From Fremontodendron californicum (Eukaryota > Streptophyta > Magnoliopsida > Malvales > Malvaceae), in assembly GCA_030761205.1 (NCBI GenBank), contig JAULJL010000020.1, positions 4,469,001-4,533,000 on the forward strand: a stretch of DNA of 64,000 bases, written 5' to 3'. The notes beneath the pieces were generated by a model, which was not told where the DNA came from, made no database searches, and saw nothing but the letters and a program-made list of their open reading frames with translations. Each line of letters opens with the position of its first letter. The first letter of the stretch is position 1. The translations under genes and the position numbers were made by a program. Shown piece after piece: positions 22,929-37,600 of the stretch.

Positions 22929-25290
22929 TAACAAAAACAAGAGTATAATAGCCGATTCAATTCAATCAAACACATTATCATTCATAAAATGAAGTACAAT
23001 TAGGTCTATTTTTTCTTCTCCTTCGACGAAATTCAACCTATAAACTTTTTTTTTTTTTGGCCACAACCTATAAACATTTAACCGTAAATCTAAACTATTG
23101 TATCTAGCAACCTACATCATAAAATTTCGAGTTTCATTAAATAAGGTTGAACCTTTCACATTTATTGACATTTTCATGGTCACACCTGCACATTATTATT
23201 TTGTTTGATTGTCTAACCTTAAATGTTAAATTGATTTACCTAAATTTAAGCAACAATAACATGGTTCGTCGATTAAAAAAAATTTTAACAATAGAACTGT
23301 TCATAAATAAGATCGAATCGGATTTGAATTTTAAAAATTTTGTCCAAGATTTGATCCGATGCATTCATGATGATTAAACATTGACAACAAAAATTTGTAT
23401 ACATTAATTTGATTAAAAATTACTTGCACACATATAAATTTTTTTTTTAATTATAGAAAAGAAAAGAAGATTAAAACAAGGGAGATGCATATCCATGTAT
23501 TACCGAACCAAATGCTCGTATATACTATTTGCATGTTTACTAAGTTATGCTATTTTACAGATAAAAAATATGATAATAATTCATATTTTGATTGATAATT
23601 AATATAAATATCTTCATCTAAATAATATAACTACATATAGTTATAATCACAAGGCATTTGGAACAATAACAAAACTTGTGTATATACCATTGGAGATGTA
23701 AATATCTTGTAAGATTTGATTCCTAGGATTAGAGACAGTTAATTTCTTTTGTTTCTTTTCATAGGTTAAGCCCAATATATTTCATCTACTATATATTTTT
23801 GGATGCAATTATTTTGCTTGAGAGATTCTAATTGGCCTTTCATATTTAGAAGCTTATTCTTAACTTTTGCAACTTTAATTTTTTTTTTTGTAGAAATAAT
23901 AGTAAAATATAAGACAAAACATTTTAGATTCAAACAAAGAATGTTTGAATAGGTGAGGCGGGTTTTGCCATATACTAACAAGAGGACCAAAGTATGCCAA
24001 CAAACAAGAACATGTTTTTGCCAGCTCATCCAACAAAGCAACATAATTGAACTCACAAAAACTCCCCAACCTCCCAAATCCCAACCAACCAAAAAAAAAC
24101 TCTTCAACAGAAGAAAAGCAAAGTAAATTTGTCTATAAATTGGACTAGATCGAGTGATGTTCGAATAGGAAAAAAAATATTTGTTCAAAATTTAATTTGA
24201 ATTGTCGGTTTTGAAAAGTTTAATTTTCTTATATAAAATATTAAAATAATATTTTTATATTTTTTATAATTATATTTAAATAAAATTTATTTATTAAATA
24301 ATAATTCACACCAAATTGAGTCGATTTAAATTTTTATATCATATCCTAAACCTTATCTAATTTAAATTTGACTCATCAAATCAAATGAATAATCTAACTT
24401 TTAAACAGATTAACGCAAAGCAAAGAAATATTCGTAGCCATAGGCACACGCTCAAGCTCAAATTTAATATGCTCCTCCATGTAAACCTATTTATGGATTT
24501 GATAACATGTTTGACCCGAATAATTATTTATTTAAATTTATTTATATTAATATATAAATATTAATATAAAAATAATTTTTTAATTTATTATTATTATTGT
24601 TAAACCAAGTCAATGGATTGATCCAAATCCATCCAAAATAAACTTGGGTATGTTTTTTTTTTTTTTTCAAATGGCGACTCATAAACAGATTTACTTCCAC
24701 ATCACAGTCCACATCTCTCCTTTTTATTATTATCTTAAAAAAAAGAAAATTGAAAAAAAGGGTAAATAGGAAAAACTGCTATCAATAAGTAAATAATTGT
24801 TAAATGATCTAATAGATAAAATTATTTAAAAAAGAGGAATGAACAATAAAAATTGTTATAAAATATATTGTAAAGATAAAATTGCTCTTAATAAAAAAAC
24901 CTATTTTTTCTTTCTCCTCCATTAAGAAAATATTATTTTTTAAAAATTTTAATTGAAAATAAATATAAAAAATAAAATATTTAATTATTTATTTTTTAAA
25001 ATTTAAAAAAATAAAGAAAAATTAATTTTATTTTTTAAATTTTTTTAATTAAAAAAAGTATATAAAAAAGAATAAAAAATATATTTTTTAAAATTAAAAA
25101 AAATTTTATTTTCAGAAAATTTTATTTTTTAATTAAAAAATAAATTAAAAAATAAGAGAAAAAAAGAAAGAGAAGGTTTTTTTATCAACGGTAATTTTAT
25201 CTTTACAATTTTTTTATTAATATTTTTTATTTTTTAAATAATTTTTACTCATTTATCATTTAATAATTATTGTATTGTTCATGATATGTT
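22929..25290. other. Intergenic AT-rich region, no gene seen
   Basis: No protein-like frame on either strand. It includes a worn copy of the dispersed mosaic repeat at 24480-24650 and a very AT-rich, partly self-complementary stretch at 24900-25210. Confidence 0.45.
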
Positions 25291-25623
25291 TTTCAAATTT
25301 ATAAAAAAAAAGAAAACAATCCCACGTGAGAGGAGAGCGAGTCCCGAACCATTTCCAAACGCACATTTTCATGTGTCCAAAATCTACCCACATTGTCCCC
25401 GCATAAATTCCAAAACGACTTCGTTTTATCTCCACCCGTTTCCCCATCCCCTCGTTTATAATCCCAAAAGAGGGAAAATGAAAAAATAAAATAAAAAAAT
25501 TATTAAAAATGAGCCAAACATAGCCCATCAGGAACTTTACTACTACTACAATATTTTGAAAACCCCCAGCTTTTAGATTTGAATTTTTTGAGCATTGGTT
25601 AATTTTCCCCCAATTTTTTGGTG
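25291..25623 (+). promoter_or_regulatory. Promoter/5'UTR region of the KAC kinesin gene
   Basis: Complexity rises sharply here relative to the AT-rich repeats to the left. A G-box core CACGTG is at about 25323-25328 and a perfect palindrome AAAACGACTTCGTTTT at about 25411-25426. No clear TATA box was found, as is common for broadly expressed plant genes. The leader just before the ATG is AT/C-rich. Confidence 0.4.
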
Positions 25624-28600
25624 ATGGGGGAGCAGAAGAGTAACAACAATAACCGGTGGAACTGGGAGGTGAGTGGCTTCGAGCCACGGCGGTCGTCGCC
25701 GTCGTCACCGGAGGAGCAGCGTAGGGCCACTGCTGCGCCGTTGATGCGACGGTACTCGATCCCTGCGGCGTCTTCGGTGGTGTCGCCGTATTCTTCGGAG
25801 TTTTCTAAGCAGGCTTTGGCTTCTAAGGTGCAGCGATTGAAGGATAACGTTAAGGTAATGGTGAAAATCGGTTTTGGGTTTTGAAGTTTTCAAGTGATTA
25901 GTGGCGGTCTTAGTGAATTAGCTGCAATGTGTTTCGATGGAGTTGAAGAAGTTGCTTTAGTCTAACAATAATATTTTAACTAAGCACCATTTTTTCATTA
26001 ATCAACATGCAATCTTTTAAGTAATTTGTTTTAATCTATCATTTTTTTTTTTAAAACAAATAAAAAGTAGGAAATGTAATTTTTCTTTTTCATGTCATTT
26101 TCTGGAAAAAGATTAGGTTTGTTTGGAAATTGATCCAAACTTAATTGAGAAGCTCAAAACACAGTATAAAATAATGGCGAATTTGAAATTAAATTCTGAT
26201 GAACCAAAGCTTAGTCATTAGTTTGTAGTGTTAGAATTTGAAAAAGTTGACGGGAAAAGTGAACTGGTGTTCATGTAGAAAACTTAGTTGAGCTTTTCTA
26301 ATGCTGGTCAAATTCTTGTTACCCAAGCTACAGGATCCTGCTTATTGATCCAAATTGAGTTGGTTTGAACTGTTGTAAGCTGTGCACTGTGTCAAGTGTC
26401 GTTTGATAGGCCTGCTTTTACGATATTTGAGTAGATCTTGTTGACCAATGGATGGGTGAAAAGAAATGTCCCCCCTCCTCTGCGGCAGCTTTATAGTAGT
26501 TCTGAGAATAACTTGTAATATTGACAATGAATCTTGACGATGCATGTGCTACTCCGAGGGGGACAATGACACGAGTCATTATCAAACAGTAGTTTGAGGT
26601 TATGAACTAGAATAGCTGGTTGATAATTCAAAAGTCATTTACTCTCATGTTAATATTGACTCCAAGGTCTGCCTTGTTTTTCTTGAAAAGCCATTAAGGG
26701 ATTTGTTTTCTCGTTTTCTGATGTGATACATTATTTGACTATTAATAAATTATTTTCAATGTTATTATGCGAGTTTTATTGTCTCTCCAAAGCCTGAACA
26801 GATAGCGTGCAAATTAGGTGATTGCTAGGGTTGAAGTTGATCATAAAGTTAATAGCAAGTAATAGCTTTTGACTCTTTTCATATGCATTCAAGCTTAGTG
26901 CAAGAATCTTTTTTTTTTTTTTTTTGGAAAATTAGAAATTTCTTTGGCCTTTTCTAAAGTCTACAATCAGGATTGGTAATGTATGATCTGATGTCTTCAA
27001 TATCAGAAGCTTTTTTGGGCTAAAGTGAAAATTATTTTGTGTAGATGGGTGCTGTTATATGTGGTGATTTAGTATGCTTTCTGGGTTATGTCATTGTAGC
27101 GTCTTGTGTTTGATACAGTTTTATTTTTTCATTAATTTGGCAGCTTGCAAAAGAAGACTACTTGGAGTTAAGACAAGAAGCTAGTGATCTGCAGGAATAT
27201 TCAAATGCTAAACTTGATCGAGTTACACGTTACCTAGGTGTTCTTGCAGAGAAAACTCGTAAGCTAGGTAAGATATTAAGGTTTAGTGCCAGTTTATTTG
27301 GGTTACATTAATGAATTCCTTATGCTTCAGCTATTTTAGTGCTTGGTTTGCATGTGTAATGGTAAATTCCAATGGTACTCCACTGCAGTTTGGTTTATTT
27401 GCACTCTACACATAATCACCTTGTAAATTTTTAAAGTAACGATGTGATATCCTGTCCTGTTGGCTATGATTTTGAGCTCATGCGAGGAATTTTGAGATAA
27501 TAATTTTAAAGAAAAACGTTAAAAGCACACTATGTTGGTCCCTTTTCCAAAAAGAACAAAGAAGGATAAAAAAATATGGTTTAAAAAGAAGCACTAAGAA
27601 AAAAATAAGGAGAGCAAAAGAAAATTTAATTGTACGGTTAAAACAGATAAAGAAAAAAGCTTTTCTTTGTTTCCTTCAGGGTGCTACAGAAGGTTGTTTC
27701 ACCCTTGTTTAATACCCTTTATTGGAAGTTTCTTGCTAAAGCATGGAAATATAACCACCAGGAGAGTTAAATGTGATAATAAATGGTTGGTAATATGGAT
27801 ATGGTAATCAACCAAAGCATAATGAGGGTATCCACAGTTTATCCACAATTTGATGCATTTGATGTTGAATGGTGTGGGATTGTTTTGTTAGGTTTGTCCT
27901 TAATATTTCTGAGTTAGATATTATCATATTAGAATTTGTATTCTGTGCACAATAAAAAGAAAGGGGAAAAAACAAAGTGAAAATCATTATATCTTAAAAA
28001 TATAGATTACTGCAAATTGATAAAATATCTGTATACTTAAAATGGTTACACTGTTTTCCCCTTCTTCCTCTCAAGGTTCTGTTGATGGTTTTAAACTGTA
28101 TCTAAATAAAAATGGCAGATCAAGTTGCCCTTGAAAGTGAGGCTAGAATATCTCCATTGATTAACGAGAAGAAAAGGTTGTTTAATGACTTATTGACAGC
28201 CAAAGGTACTCTTCAACTTTGTGTTTCTGAATTATCTCTCCTTCCTTGCCTTCTCATTTTCAGATATTTACTAGCATCTATTATTTCTATTGTTTTTTCA
28301 TGTTTCTGCATGCTGAACTTAAAAAGTCTCGATGATAGTACTTTTCTTTATGAAACGAGATTCTTTTTTCAGGAAACATAAATGTATTTTGTCGTACAAG
28401 ACCATCTTTTGAAGATGAAGATCCTTCCATTGTTAAATTTCCTGATGATTGTACTATCCGTGTAAATACTGGTGATGATACAATCGCCAACCCCAAAAAA
28501 GATTTTGAATTTGATAGAGTTTATGGGCCTCATGTTGGACAAGGTCAGTATTGGATTTATTTGACTAATTTAAGCAAGAAGGAATTGACCAGAACTTATG

Positions 28601-31600
28601 ACTGGCAAAATATGTAAATTACTTTTTATTGCGTTGGTAGTGTTTATATGTGTATGTGTTAAGACTTAACTATATAATGTCCTACATTTTCTCTGCAGCT
28701 GAGCTGTTCAGTGATGTTCAACCATTTGTGCAATCAGCTTTGGATGGATATAATGTTTCCATATTTGCTTACGGACAAACTCGGTCAGGAAAGACACACA
28801 CAATGGTTGTTCCCTTCTCTCTTTCTCTCTCTCTATATGTGTGTGCATCTGCATGTGCTCTTGCACTTATGTGTAAGTATCTATCTATAAAATTAAAACT
28901 AGAACGACTACGTGTTTACTTTGGATGGATCGGTGATTCTAAATCATCTTAATTAGATAATTTCTTTACTTTTTTTTTTCTCTTTTAATTTCATAAATAT
29001 TCTTGATACATCAAATTTGATGGTCAAGATATTCATGATTGCCTAGTAGTGGTGCTCACTTTCTCCAATGGAGCACCTTTTATCACTAGTTATGCCTCTT
29101 TAGGCCTCTCAATTGTATCAATGGTTTCTACTTCTTTCAAGTTTTCTTATATCCAAAGTCTGCTGCATTTGGCCTCTGTCTGTTTGTGTATCTATAATTA
29201 GAAAGACTAGTGATTACTTTAGAGGGATTGATGATTCGTCATCATCTAAATGATAACCTCCTTATTTTTTTTTTCTTTTTCAAACTAAATGATCAGGATA
29301 ATCATGTTGGTCTGACTAGGAGGTGTTCCTTTCATTAGAGGAGCACCTTGTATCATGGGAATTTTATGTCTATTCACAGCCTTTGGTATACTAATATTGG
29401 CCTATGTTTTGCTTTTTGACATCCTTTCATTTCTCTCAGGAAGGATCTAACCATGACCGTGGCTTATATGCTCGTTGTTTTGAGGAGCTATTTGATTTAG
29501 CCAACTCAGATTTAACTTCAACTTCTAAATTCAATTTCTCTGTCACAGCCTTTGATCTCTATAATGAACAGGTTTAGTCACTGTTCTCACTCACCATATT
29601 CTCACTTTCTCTATTGATTGTCTCAATATTCTGATTTTTGGTTTTGACTTTTGATTGTTGAATGATGATTTTAACATGGTAATACCGAAGTGTACTAATG
29701 CAGACCCCTTAAATGTTCTTATAGATAAGGGATTTTCTCCCAGAATCAGGGAGTACTTTACCAAAGATTCGTTTGGGATTACCAGAATCTTCTGTAGAAC
29801 TTGTGCAGAACAAAGTTGATAATCCAATGGACTTCTCTAAAGTCCTGAAAGCAGCATTTCAAAGCCGGGGAAGTGACGCATCAAAGTTCAATGTTTCTCA
29901 TTTGTACGATCTAAATCCTGTACTTTCAACCTCTATTTCCTCATTAAATGTATGGGCATGCTATTAGATAAAGTTAATAATTAATTCTAAGAAAATTATA
30001 TTTGTTCCTTGTTTCTCAGCTTCCTAATCCTCTCAAATTTAGCATGATCAATAATACTTAGATGTGCATATATATGTTCAGTTGACCAGTACTAATCCAA
30101 CTATTTGCACAAAATGTATACTTGAGGCAATAAAATTTTATGTTAAACCTGTTATCAAAGTTTCTACTTGATTAGTTGTATGCCAATATTTTGGTTGGGA
30201 TGTTGAAATAGAAATTGATTCTTCTATTCGTTTCTCCATTAGTGTCTATGGTTTTTGTACCGAGTGTCATTCCCTATTTAATTTGGGTGGGTTTCTTGTG
30301 TTACTTTTTTCAGGATCATTACAGTGCACATATATTATAACAATCTGATCAGTGGAGAAAACTCATACAGCAAGCTTTCTCTTATTGACTTGGCTGGAAG
30401 TGAAGGTCAAATTTTAGAAGATGATAGTGGGGAGCGTGTGACAGACTTGCTGCATGTTATGAAATCACTTTCAGCGTATGTCATCTTGACTATTATTCGA
30501 TCCTGCATTGCTATAATCTTTTATGCTTGCTTATCAAGCACGGAAAGCTGCATTTATTGAAGTTACCTGTCATTGCAGCGCCACCTCTTTTTTTTGAAAA
30601 GCTCATGGAGTGAGATAGTACATTAAGTGCATTCACAGTAATTATTACTGAAAGCTTTACCCTGTCCTCAGTTGATAAAAACATTATTATAGCAAAGGGC
30701 GTTGTTGTAAGTTTAGAAATTTCAACCTTATGTTTGTGCAAATGAAGATACTTGTGATTTAGAAATAAAATTATTAGTATTTATTAGAAAGGCTTGCCTT
30801 TTCTTTCACGTGGAGTATGTACGCAAGTAGAGTGTACTTGTTATCTAATCATGTATATTATATCTAGCTTTCTTAGTTTCAGACTGATTTCCCATATTTC
30901 TGATTTTACTCACCATTTTTGCCCTGTTGTTTCATTTTGTGTTCCATGTGTAGGTTGGGAGATGTTTTGTCTTCTTTGACCTCAAAGAAGGATACTATTC
31001 CTTATGAAAATTCAATGCTTACCAATATACTTGCAGATTCACTAGGTATCCTTCTGCTTCTTATATATGTGAGATTTACTGGCACTTCAGAGTGCTCAGA
31101 ATAGAACTGAAAAATTAGATTGCATGTAATGCTTTTGTCTTCCACTCTGATTTTGCACGTATAGTTGTTTACATCAAAATAGTCTGATGGAAAAATGTGC
31201 CTGGCTATGGTGGTAGGTGTGCTTAAAGGAGAACTTGTTGGTTTCATTGCCTTTTCTTTTAATCAGTTGAGGTCCGTTTCTGCTATAATTTTTAACTTTG
31301 TCTCTCACATCCCGACTGCAAAAAGATGAAATTTAAAAGATAAAAACAACTAAGGGTAGGTTTTACTGATGGATAGATCTTCTCAATAATAATGAGCAAA
31401 AATTATAGTAATCTTCCCTACCTGTCAAGTATAATATAAGATTTGCAGTTATTTACTAGAGCTGCATGCCTTACCTTTATGCATATGATAATTATAATTA
31501 AGTTCATCAGTATGCTTTCAGAAACCTTAGCTTTCTTCTTTTTAAACTTACTGCAAAATTAGTACATAGTTTTCTAAAAGATTTATGATTTATAGCTTTA

Positions 31601-34600
31601 TCATGAAAACTTGTTTTCCCTCATTTTAATTTTTAGGACCATTTGTATACTTTATTCAAGCATCCTTAATACTATAATTTTTGATGAAGAAGCATCCTTA
31701 ATAATTGATCAAGTAACATTCTACATTTTCTCATACACATTATGTGGCTGAAGTATGGGTTGCTTATCAACAAAGTTGTCAGCCATTAAAAGGTTATCAA
31801 ATTTACCAAAAAGAAATTGTAGCGAGTGGTCTAGAATAACTAAGTGGTTTTATTAATGCAGCTATCCTGCATCGTACATCATGTGCCCTGCCTTTTGTTC
31901 TCCTCTTTTCTGTTTGCACCTACTGGTTTATATGTTACTGTTTTTTTTGTAATGCACAAAGTTTTTTATTTGTACCTTTAACTTATTTAACTTTCTGAAC
32001 CAAGTTATAACTATAAATCCAATATTCTTCTTTCTGCAGGGGGGAACTCAAAAAGTTTGATGATAGTTAACATCTGCCCAAATGTTGGAAATCTCTCTGA
32101 GACATTGTCATCTCTCAATTTCGCTGCACGAGCTCGAAATTCTGTACTAAGCCTTGGAAATCGAGATACTATTAAGAAATGGAGAGATGTTGTAAGTCAC
32201 TGATATTTGTTTCTGAATTCACTGTTATATTTTTAACTTCCAACTTGTGTTTGATTGTGTTGTTATTTAATAAACTGGTATCCTGCTGCAAGCAGAATCA
32301 TGTCAGTAAATTTTATTTGAAGGAAGAAGTTTTACCTGCAGGTCAATACAGATGTTTGAAGGTTAGGGGAAAGAGAGGGCTGATGATAAAGCCAGGAACA
32401 ACTTTAGGGGAATGAGATAAAACACTAATAAAACTAGTAGTAGTTCAAAACAGTTGAAGCCTAGAATTGACTTGATACGTTGGTTTTTATTTCTTTGAAA
32501 TAAATAGAATTTTACTTGCTGTAGTCCATAAGAAATGTTCTATTATGCGTATTCTGCATTTATCAATCCTTTTGCTGGCAATACATTGAATTGTTGATAA
32601 AAGCTCAATTATTGGAATGTGCATCTTTATAGCTTGCAAACTTCTTCTAGGCAAATGATGCACGTAAGGAGCTCTATGAGAAGGAAAAGGAAATTCAAGA
32701 TCTGAAACAAGAGGTTCTGGGGCTAAGACAAGCCCTTAAAGAGGCAAATGATCAGTGTGTGTTACTATTCAATGAAGTTCAGAAGGCGTGGAAAGTTTCT
32801 TTTACTCTGCAGTCAGACCTAAAGGTTTTTAACTTCTGAGTTTGGTTTTTTGTGATTTTGCTGTGAGCTAAATCTTACTTGAATACCCGTCTCTGTTTTT
32901 GTTTGTGGTGGTGTCACCCCCCCCCCCCCTTTCCTTTCTCTTGGCTTGGGACTTTCAACTATCTGATGTTCCTTTTACTCTTTAAGTCATCATGTGACTG
33001 TCTTATGGTCATTTCATACTATTGTCATGACAGAATGGTTTTTTTTATTTTTTTTATGAGAAACGACAGAATGGTTTAGATGGTATGTAGTTTTGGTTCT
33101 TCACTGTCTAGCCACTTCCAAATGAGAAATGCTTTTGTATTTAGGGGCATTTTTACAAGGTTCAAGTAATCAAGTAGTTGGTGCTTCTTCCTTTTCTTTT
33201 TTGAGTACGGGGGGTTGAAATATTGCCTTATAGGCTCAGCATTATATTTTGTTTTATGCATGTCAATTGGATGCTATCAATTTTCTCTTAACTTTTGGGC
33301 ATGCATCTTGCTAAACTATTTAAGTATCATTCCATAATGCAGTCTGAGAATGTTATGCTTGCGGACAAGCATAAGATAGAGAAGGAACAGAATGCACAGC
33401 TTAGAAATCAAGTAGCTCAATTGCTACAGTCAGAACAAGACCAAAAATTGCAAATGCAACAACATGATTCAATGATTCGGACAATGCAGGTTGGCTTTAG
33501 ATCAGTTCTCGTGACTTCACATATATGTATGTGTGTCTCTCTACGTGTATGTATGTATGTATGTATGGATGGATGCATATACTTTTACTGAAAATAAAAC
33601 TGAGAAAGATGAACTATCATTAAGGAATGCACACGTCCATAGTTCTGTTCTCCAGATCAAGAGATTTCATGTCGACATGGTTGCTTTATAAGATGACCTT
33701 TCATGATTTAGGCAAAACTTAAAAGTCTTGAATCACAACTCAATGAAGCCTGTTCCAGTGAAGCTAAGTCCTTTAGCTCAGAAATGGGGTCTGGAGTATC
33801 AAGAATATCCAAAACAGCAGCAGATGGTATGGATTCTTCGGCCGTAACTAAGAAACTTGAGGAAGAACTCAAGAAACGTGATGCTCTAATTGAGGTCTGC
33901 TGAACTTCACCATTAAAATCCTTGATTTTTGTTATTATTTTTGTTGTTCATTAAATGATGAGGTACTATTGCTGAATGATATGTGTTACTTTATAATTTA
34001 CAATCATAATCTTTAAATTTTTGCTGTTGGTCTTATCTTTTCGTTGCATGTATAAGTTATGATGTCAGAGGTTGTTGCTTTTTTTTTTTTTTTAAGTCTA
34101 GAAACAAATCAGAAAATCCCGTGTAAGATAACTGTACTCTCTGTCCCACTTGATCATTCAACCATATAAAATCAATCTATTAATTAGGAAAACTTATCAA
34201 ATTTTTTTACTTGCCAAAATTACCCACATTTAATGCACCTTGTCTTTTGTAATTCTGCTGTAACTTTGTGATATCTATTGGGGTGTAGATTACGAATGTT
34301 GTGGATGCGACGTCCTAGAATTTTTAGCTATTGCATATACTAATCTATTGCATATAACTTGTAGTTATTCTGAAAAAAAGTACCAATCCCTTATTAGTTA
34401 AGCTAAGTATGGAGGAATTTTTAGCTGGTAAGCTCGTAGTGCAGTAATTTGCCCTGGATAGATCAAAATGGTGAAACATTTATTATGCAAAAAAAAGAGA
34501 AAAAAAGTTGGGTTAGGATAATATAATTTTGAGTAATTAGTTATTTCCTTTATACCTTTCAGACTTTTGACTGATACAAATACAAATACGTCTTGAGTGT

Positions 34601-37600
34601 GTGTGTAGAACACAACTGATTTAGTTACTCCACTGTTTAACTAAAACAGAGGGGAGATGGAGTTTTCTGATACTAAATAAAAATTAGTGAAGGTAGAAAG
34701 ATCGATTGGCCCTTAATCCAACAATCCAGTCATATGTGATGCCCCCTTGGATCATTGATAGGAAAGGATATCATTCCTTCAGGAGCTATCAGATGGTGGC
34801 TCCGGAAATATATCTTTGAACTCTGGCAGCTTGCTTTTCAAAGTGTACCGCTCATTTATTCTTGAAATGCTTTTTCCAGTCACTTAAATGATGACAGTAG
34901 ACTTTCTTTCTATAGTTTAGTTTTGTTCTTACTTGAATTTTATTGATTGTGCAGAGGTTGCACGAAGAAAATGAGAAATTATTTGATAGATTAACAGAGA
35001 AAGCATCTATGGTTGGATCACCGCAGGTGATATATTTTTTTTCTATGTATGAAATCAGCATGATTGTAGTACTTAACTGTCTGTCTCAGACTAGCATCAA
35101 TAATTAGCCTTCTTGTAACTTGTGTGCTTTTGTTCCGTCATATTTTTTTTGTTATAAGCTTAGATGCTACTTTAGGTGTTATTATTTGTGAAATATTTTA
35201 AGATTTTGGGCTAAAATACTGTGTGTGAATTCAGGTTTCAAGTCCATTTTCTGAAGGAGCGGCAAATGCTCAGCCTCGAGACCTTGGGAGGTGCTAACTT
35301 CAGTTCATTTTTGCAGTAGCTTCAATTGTTCTTGTTTCTTACTACCTTCATAGCTCATTGTTGAACTCCTTTGTAATTGTCTTTAAACAGGAATGATTAT
35401 AACAAGGGACGATCCCTGGATGTTGTTCCTTTGCAATTGGCCATGGATAAGACTGAGGGTGCGGGTGCTTTGGTTAAAGCAGGTTCTGATAAAGTTAAAA
35501 CCACACCTGCTGGTCAATATCTTACTGCTGCACTAAATGACTTTGATCCTGACCAATATGACAGTGTTGCTGCAATTTCAGATGGAGCAAACAAGCTTTT
35601 GATGCTGGTAAGCTTCAAAACTTGTTTAATTGTTTGGTCGAAAGTCTAAACTATGAAAAAAATTATATGCTCTCATTCAAAAAGGGGGAAAGTGGTCCTG
35701 CAATTTTTTATCCTTATGTATGGGGTCAAAGAGAAGCACAACTTATGATTGTGTATTTGTTTTGCATATTTTATATATTCAGGCTTCTTGGCTTTGGATT
35801 GTGAATTTGTTGCAAAAAGTGATGTTCCTTTTCTGTATTTAGATTTTTGGAGGAAAAACATGAATTATTGTAATTCTATATTTATTTAATAATCTCCTGT
35901 CACTGAAAAATGCTGGAAAGTCTTTTAAGAGTTGATACAATTTGTGCTATTTTCTAAAGACATGTATGCCTTTTATCTTCTATTATTTCGCTGGTGAAAA
36001 GCTAGAGTAATCCAATATTATCTCAATTTACCTATGATTCAATGTTAGAACAAGTCACTTGAGGTAGCCATTCATCTATGCATCTTGATTTTATCACTCG
36101 ATAACATTCTGATATATGCGTGCTAAAATGTTGGAGATGTACAAAATTTCACAGCTATGTTTATCTACAATGTTGCAGGTCTTGGCAGCTGTCATTAAAG
36201 CAGGTGCTTCTAGAGAGCATGAAATACTTGCTGAAATTAGAGATGCTGTTTTTGCTTTTATCCGGAAAATGGAGCCAAAGAGAGTAATGGACACCATGCT
36301 TGTTTCCCGTGTTAGAATTTTATATATAAGATCTTTGCTTGCTAGATCACCTGAGCTGCAGTCCATCAAGGTAACTATATACTAGATGCTGGTTTCTCTC
36401 TCTCACTTTGTATAGCCACTTGTATCCTTTTGAGATGGATGTGTATTTCATCTTTCAATTTGTAGGTTTCCCCTGTTGAGTGCTTTCTAGAAAAGCCTAA
36501 TTCAGGACGCAGTAGAAGTTCCAGCCGGAGTAACAGTCCTGGAAGATCTCCTGTGCGCTATGTTGATGAGCAGAACCAAGGCTTTAAAGTAAATATAAAG
36601 CCAGAAAGGAAATCAAAGTTGTCATCAGTTGTTTCAAGAATACGTGGACTTGATCAGGTATGTGCTATCATAGGTCTTTGGTTCTTTTCCTTTACATGGG
36701 CTGGCAGAGAACCCTAGCCCCCTCCTTGCTGGAAGCTTCTTATTAATTGTTCTCAATCTCATAAAAAAATTCAGTAGTTATATTTGTGTCACTCCTATAA
36801 TGTATGGGAGACATTCATCTGGTTGGTTGTATCTTCATGTGGCATGGTGACTATAAAAAATTTCTTAAATAAGACTACAATTAAATGCACAGGATACTCT
36901 GAGGCAGCAGCAGGTTACTGGTGGAAAGCTAAGAGAAATACAAGAGGAGGCCAAAAGTTTTGCGGTTGGAAACAAGGCTCTTGCTGCTCTTTTTGTCCAT
37001 ACACCTGCTGGTGAACTACAGCGGCAAATTAGGTCCTGGCTTGCAGACAACTTCGAGTTTCTTTCTGTTACATGGGAAGCATCTGGGGGTACCACTGGTC
37101 AGCTAGAGCTTCTTTCAACTGCTATTATGGATGGTTGGATGGCTGGACTTGGTGCTGCACTGCCTCCTAATACAGATGCTCTTGGTCAGCTTTTATCGGA
37201 GTATGCAAAGCGGGTCTTTACTTCTCAATTGCAACACTTGAAGGTATGCCAGATACCTTAAGGATAACTCTTTAGCTATCTTTCCATGATTAGACATGAA
37301 TATGCCAATTCTTGGACGAAGATTTACTATAGATGGGCATTAATGTTCTATGTTGGCAGTTTCTTTCTTTCTGCTGAATAGTTGTTTTCTCAAAAACCAT
37401 GACATAACACCTTGGTTTTGTTATTCAAGCAAATGTTTACCTTCTTGGTAGGAATGTTGAGTTGATGGTTTATTGGGACCAAGTCAAAGTTCAATACTTT
37501 CGTATGTCAAAGAACCCTATAAGTTGCATTTTGGTTTAGGTTCTTAAGGAATTAACTTCAGGATGTTGTTTGTTCTTTGCTTCTGTTAATTCTAAAAAAC

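Noticed and set aside
23766..24188. 140-codon minus-strand open frame
   Set aside because: Composition follows AT-rich intron-like DNA (F, L, K, S-rich), no domain, and flanked by non-genic repeats.
25256..25893. Minus-strand open frames overlapping the start of the KAC gene
   Set aside because: They are mirror frames of the KAC promoter and exon 1; the GC-rich exon yields long open frames on both strands.
28099..28381. Unspliced frame continuing beyond KAC exon 3
   Set aside because: Reading through the 28205 donor gives non-conserved residues, while splicing 28205 to 28373 restores the family sequence in phase.
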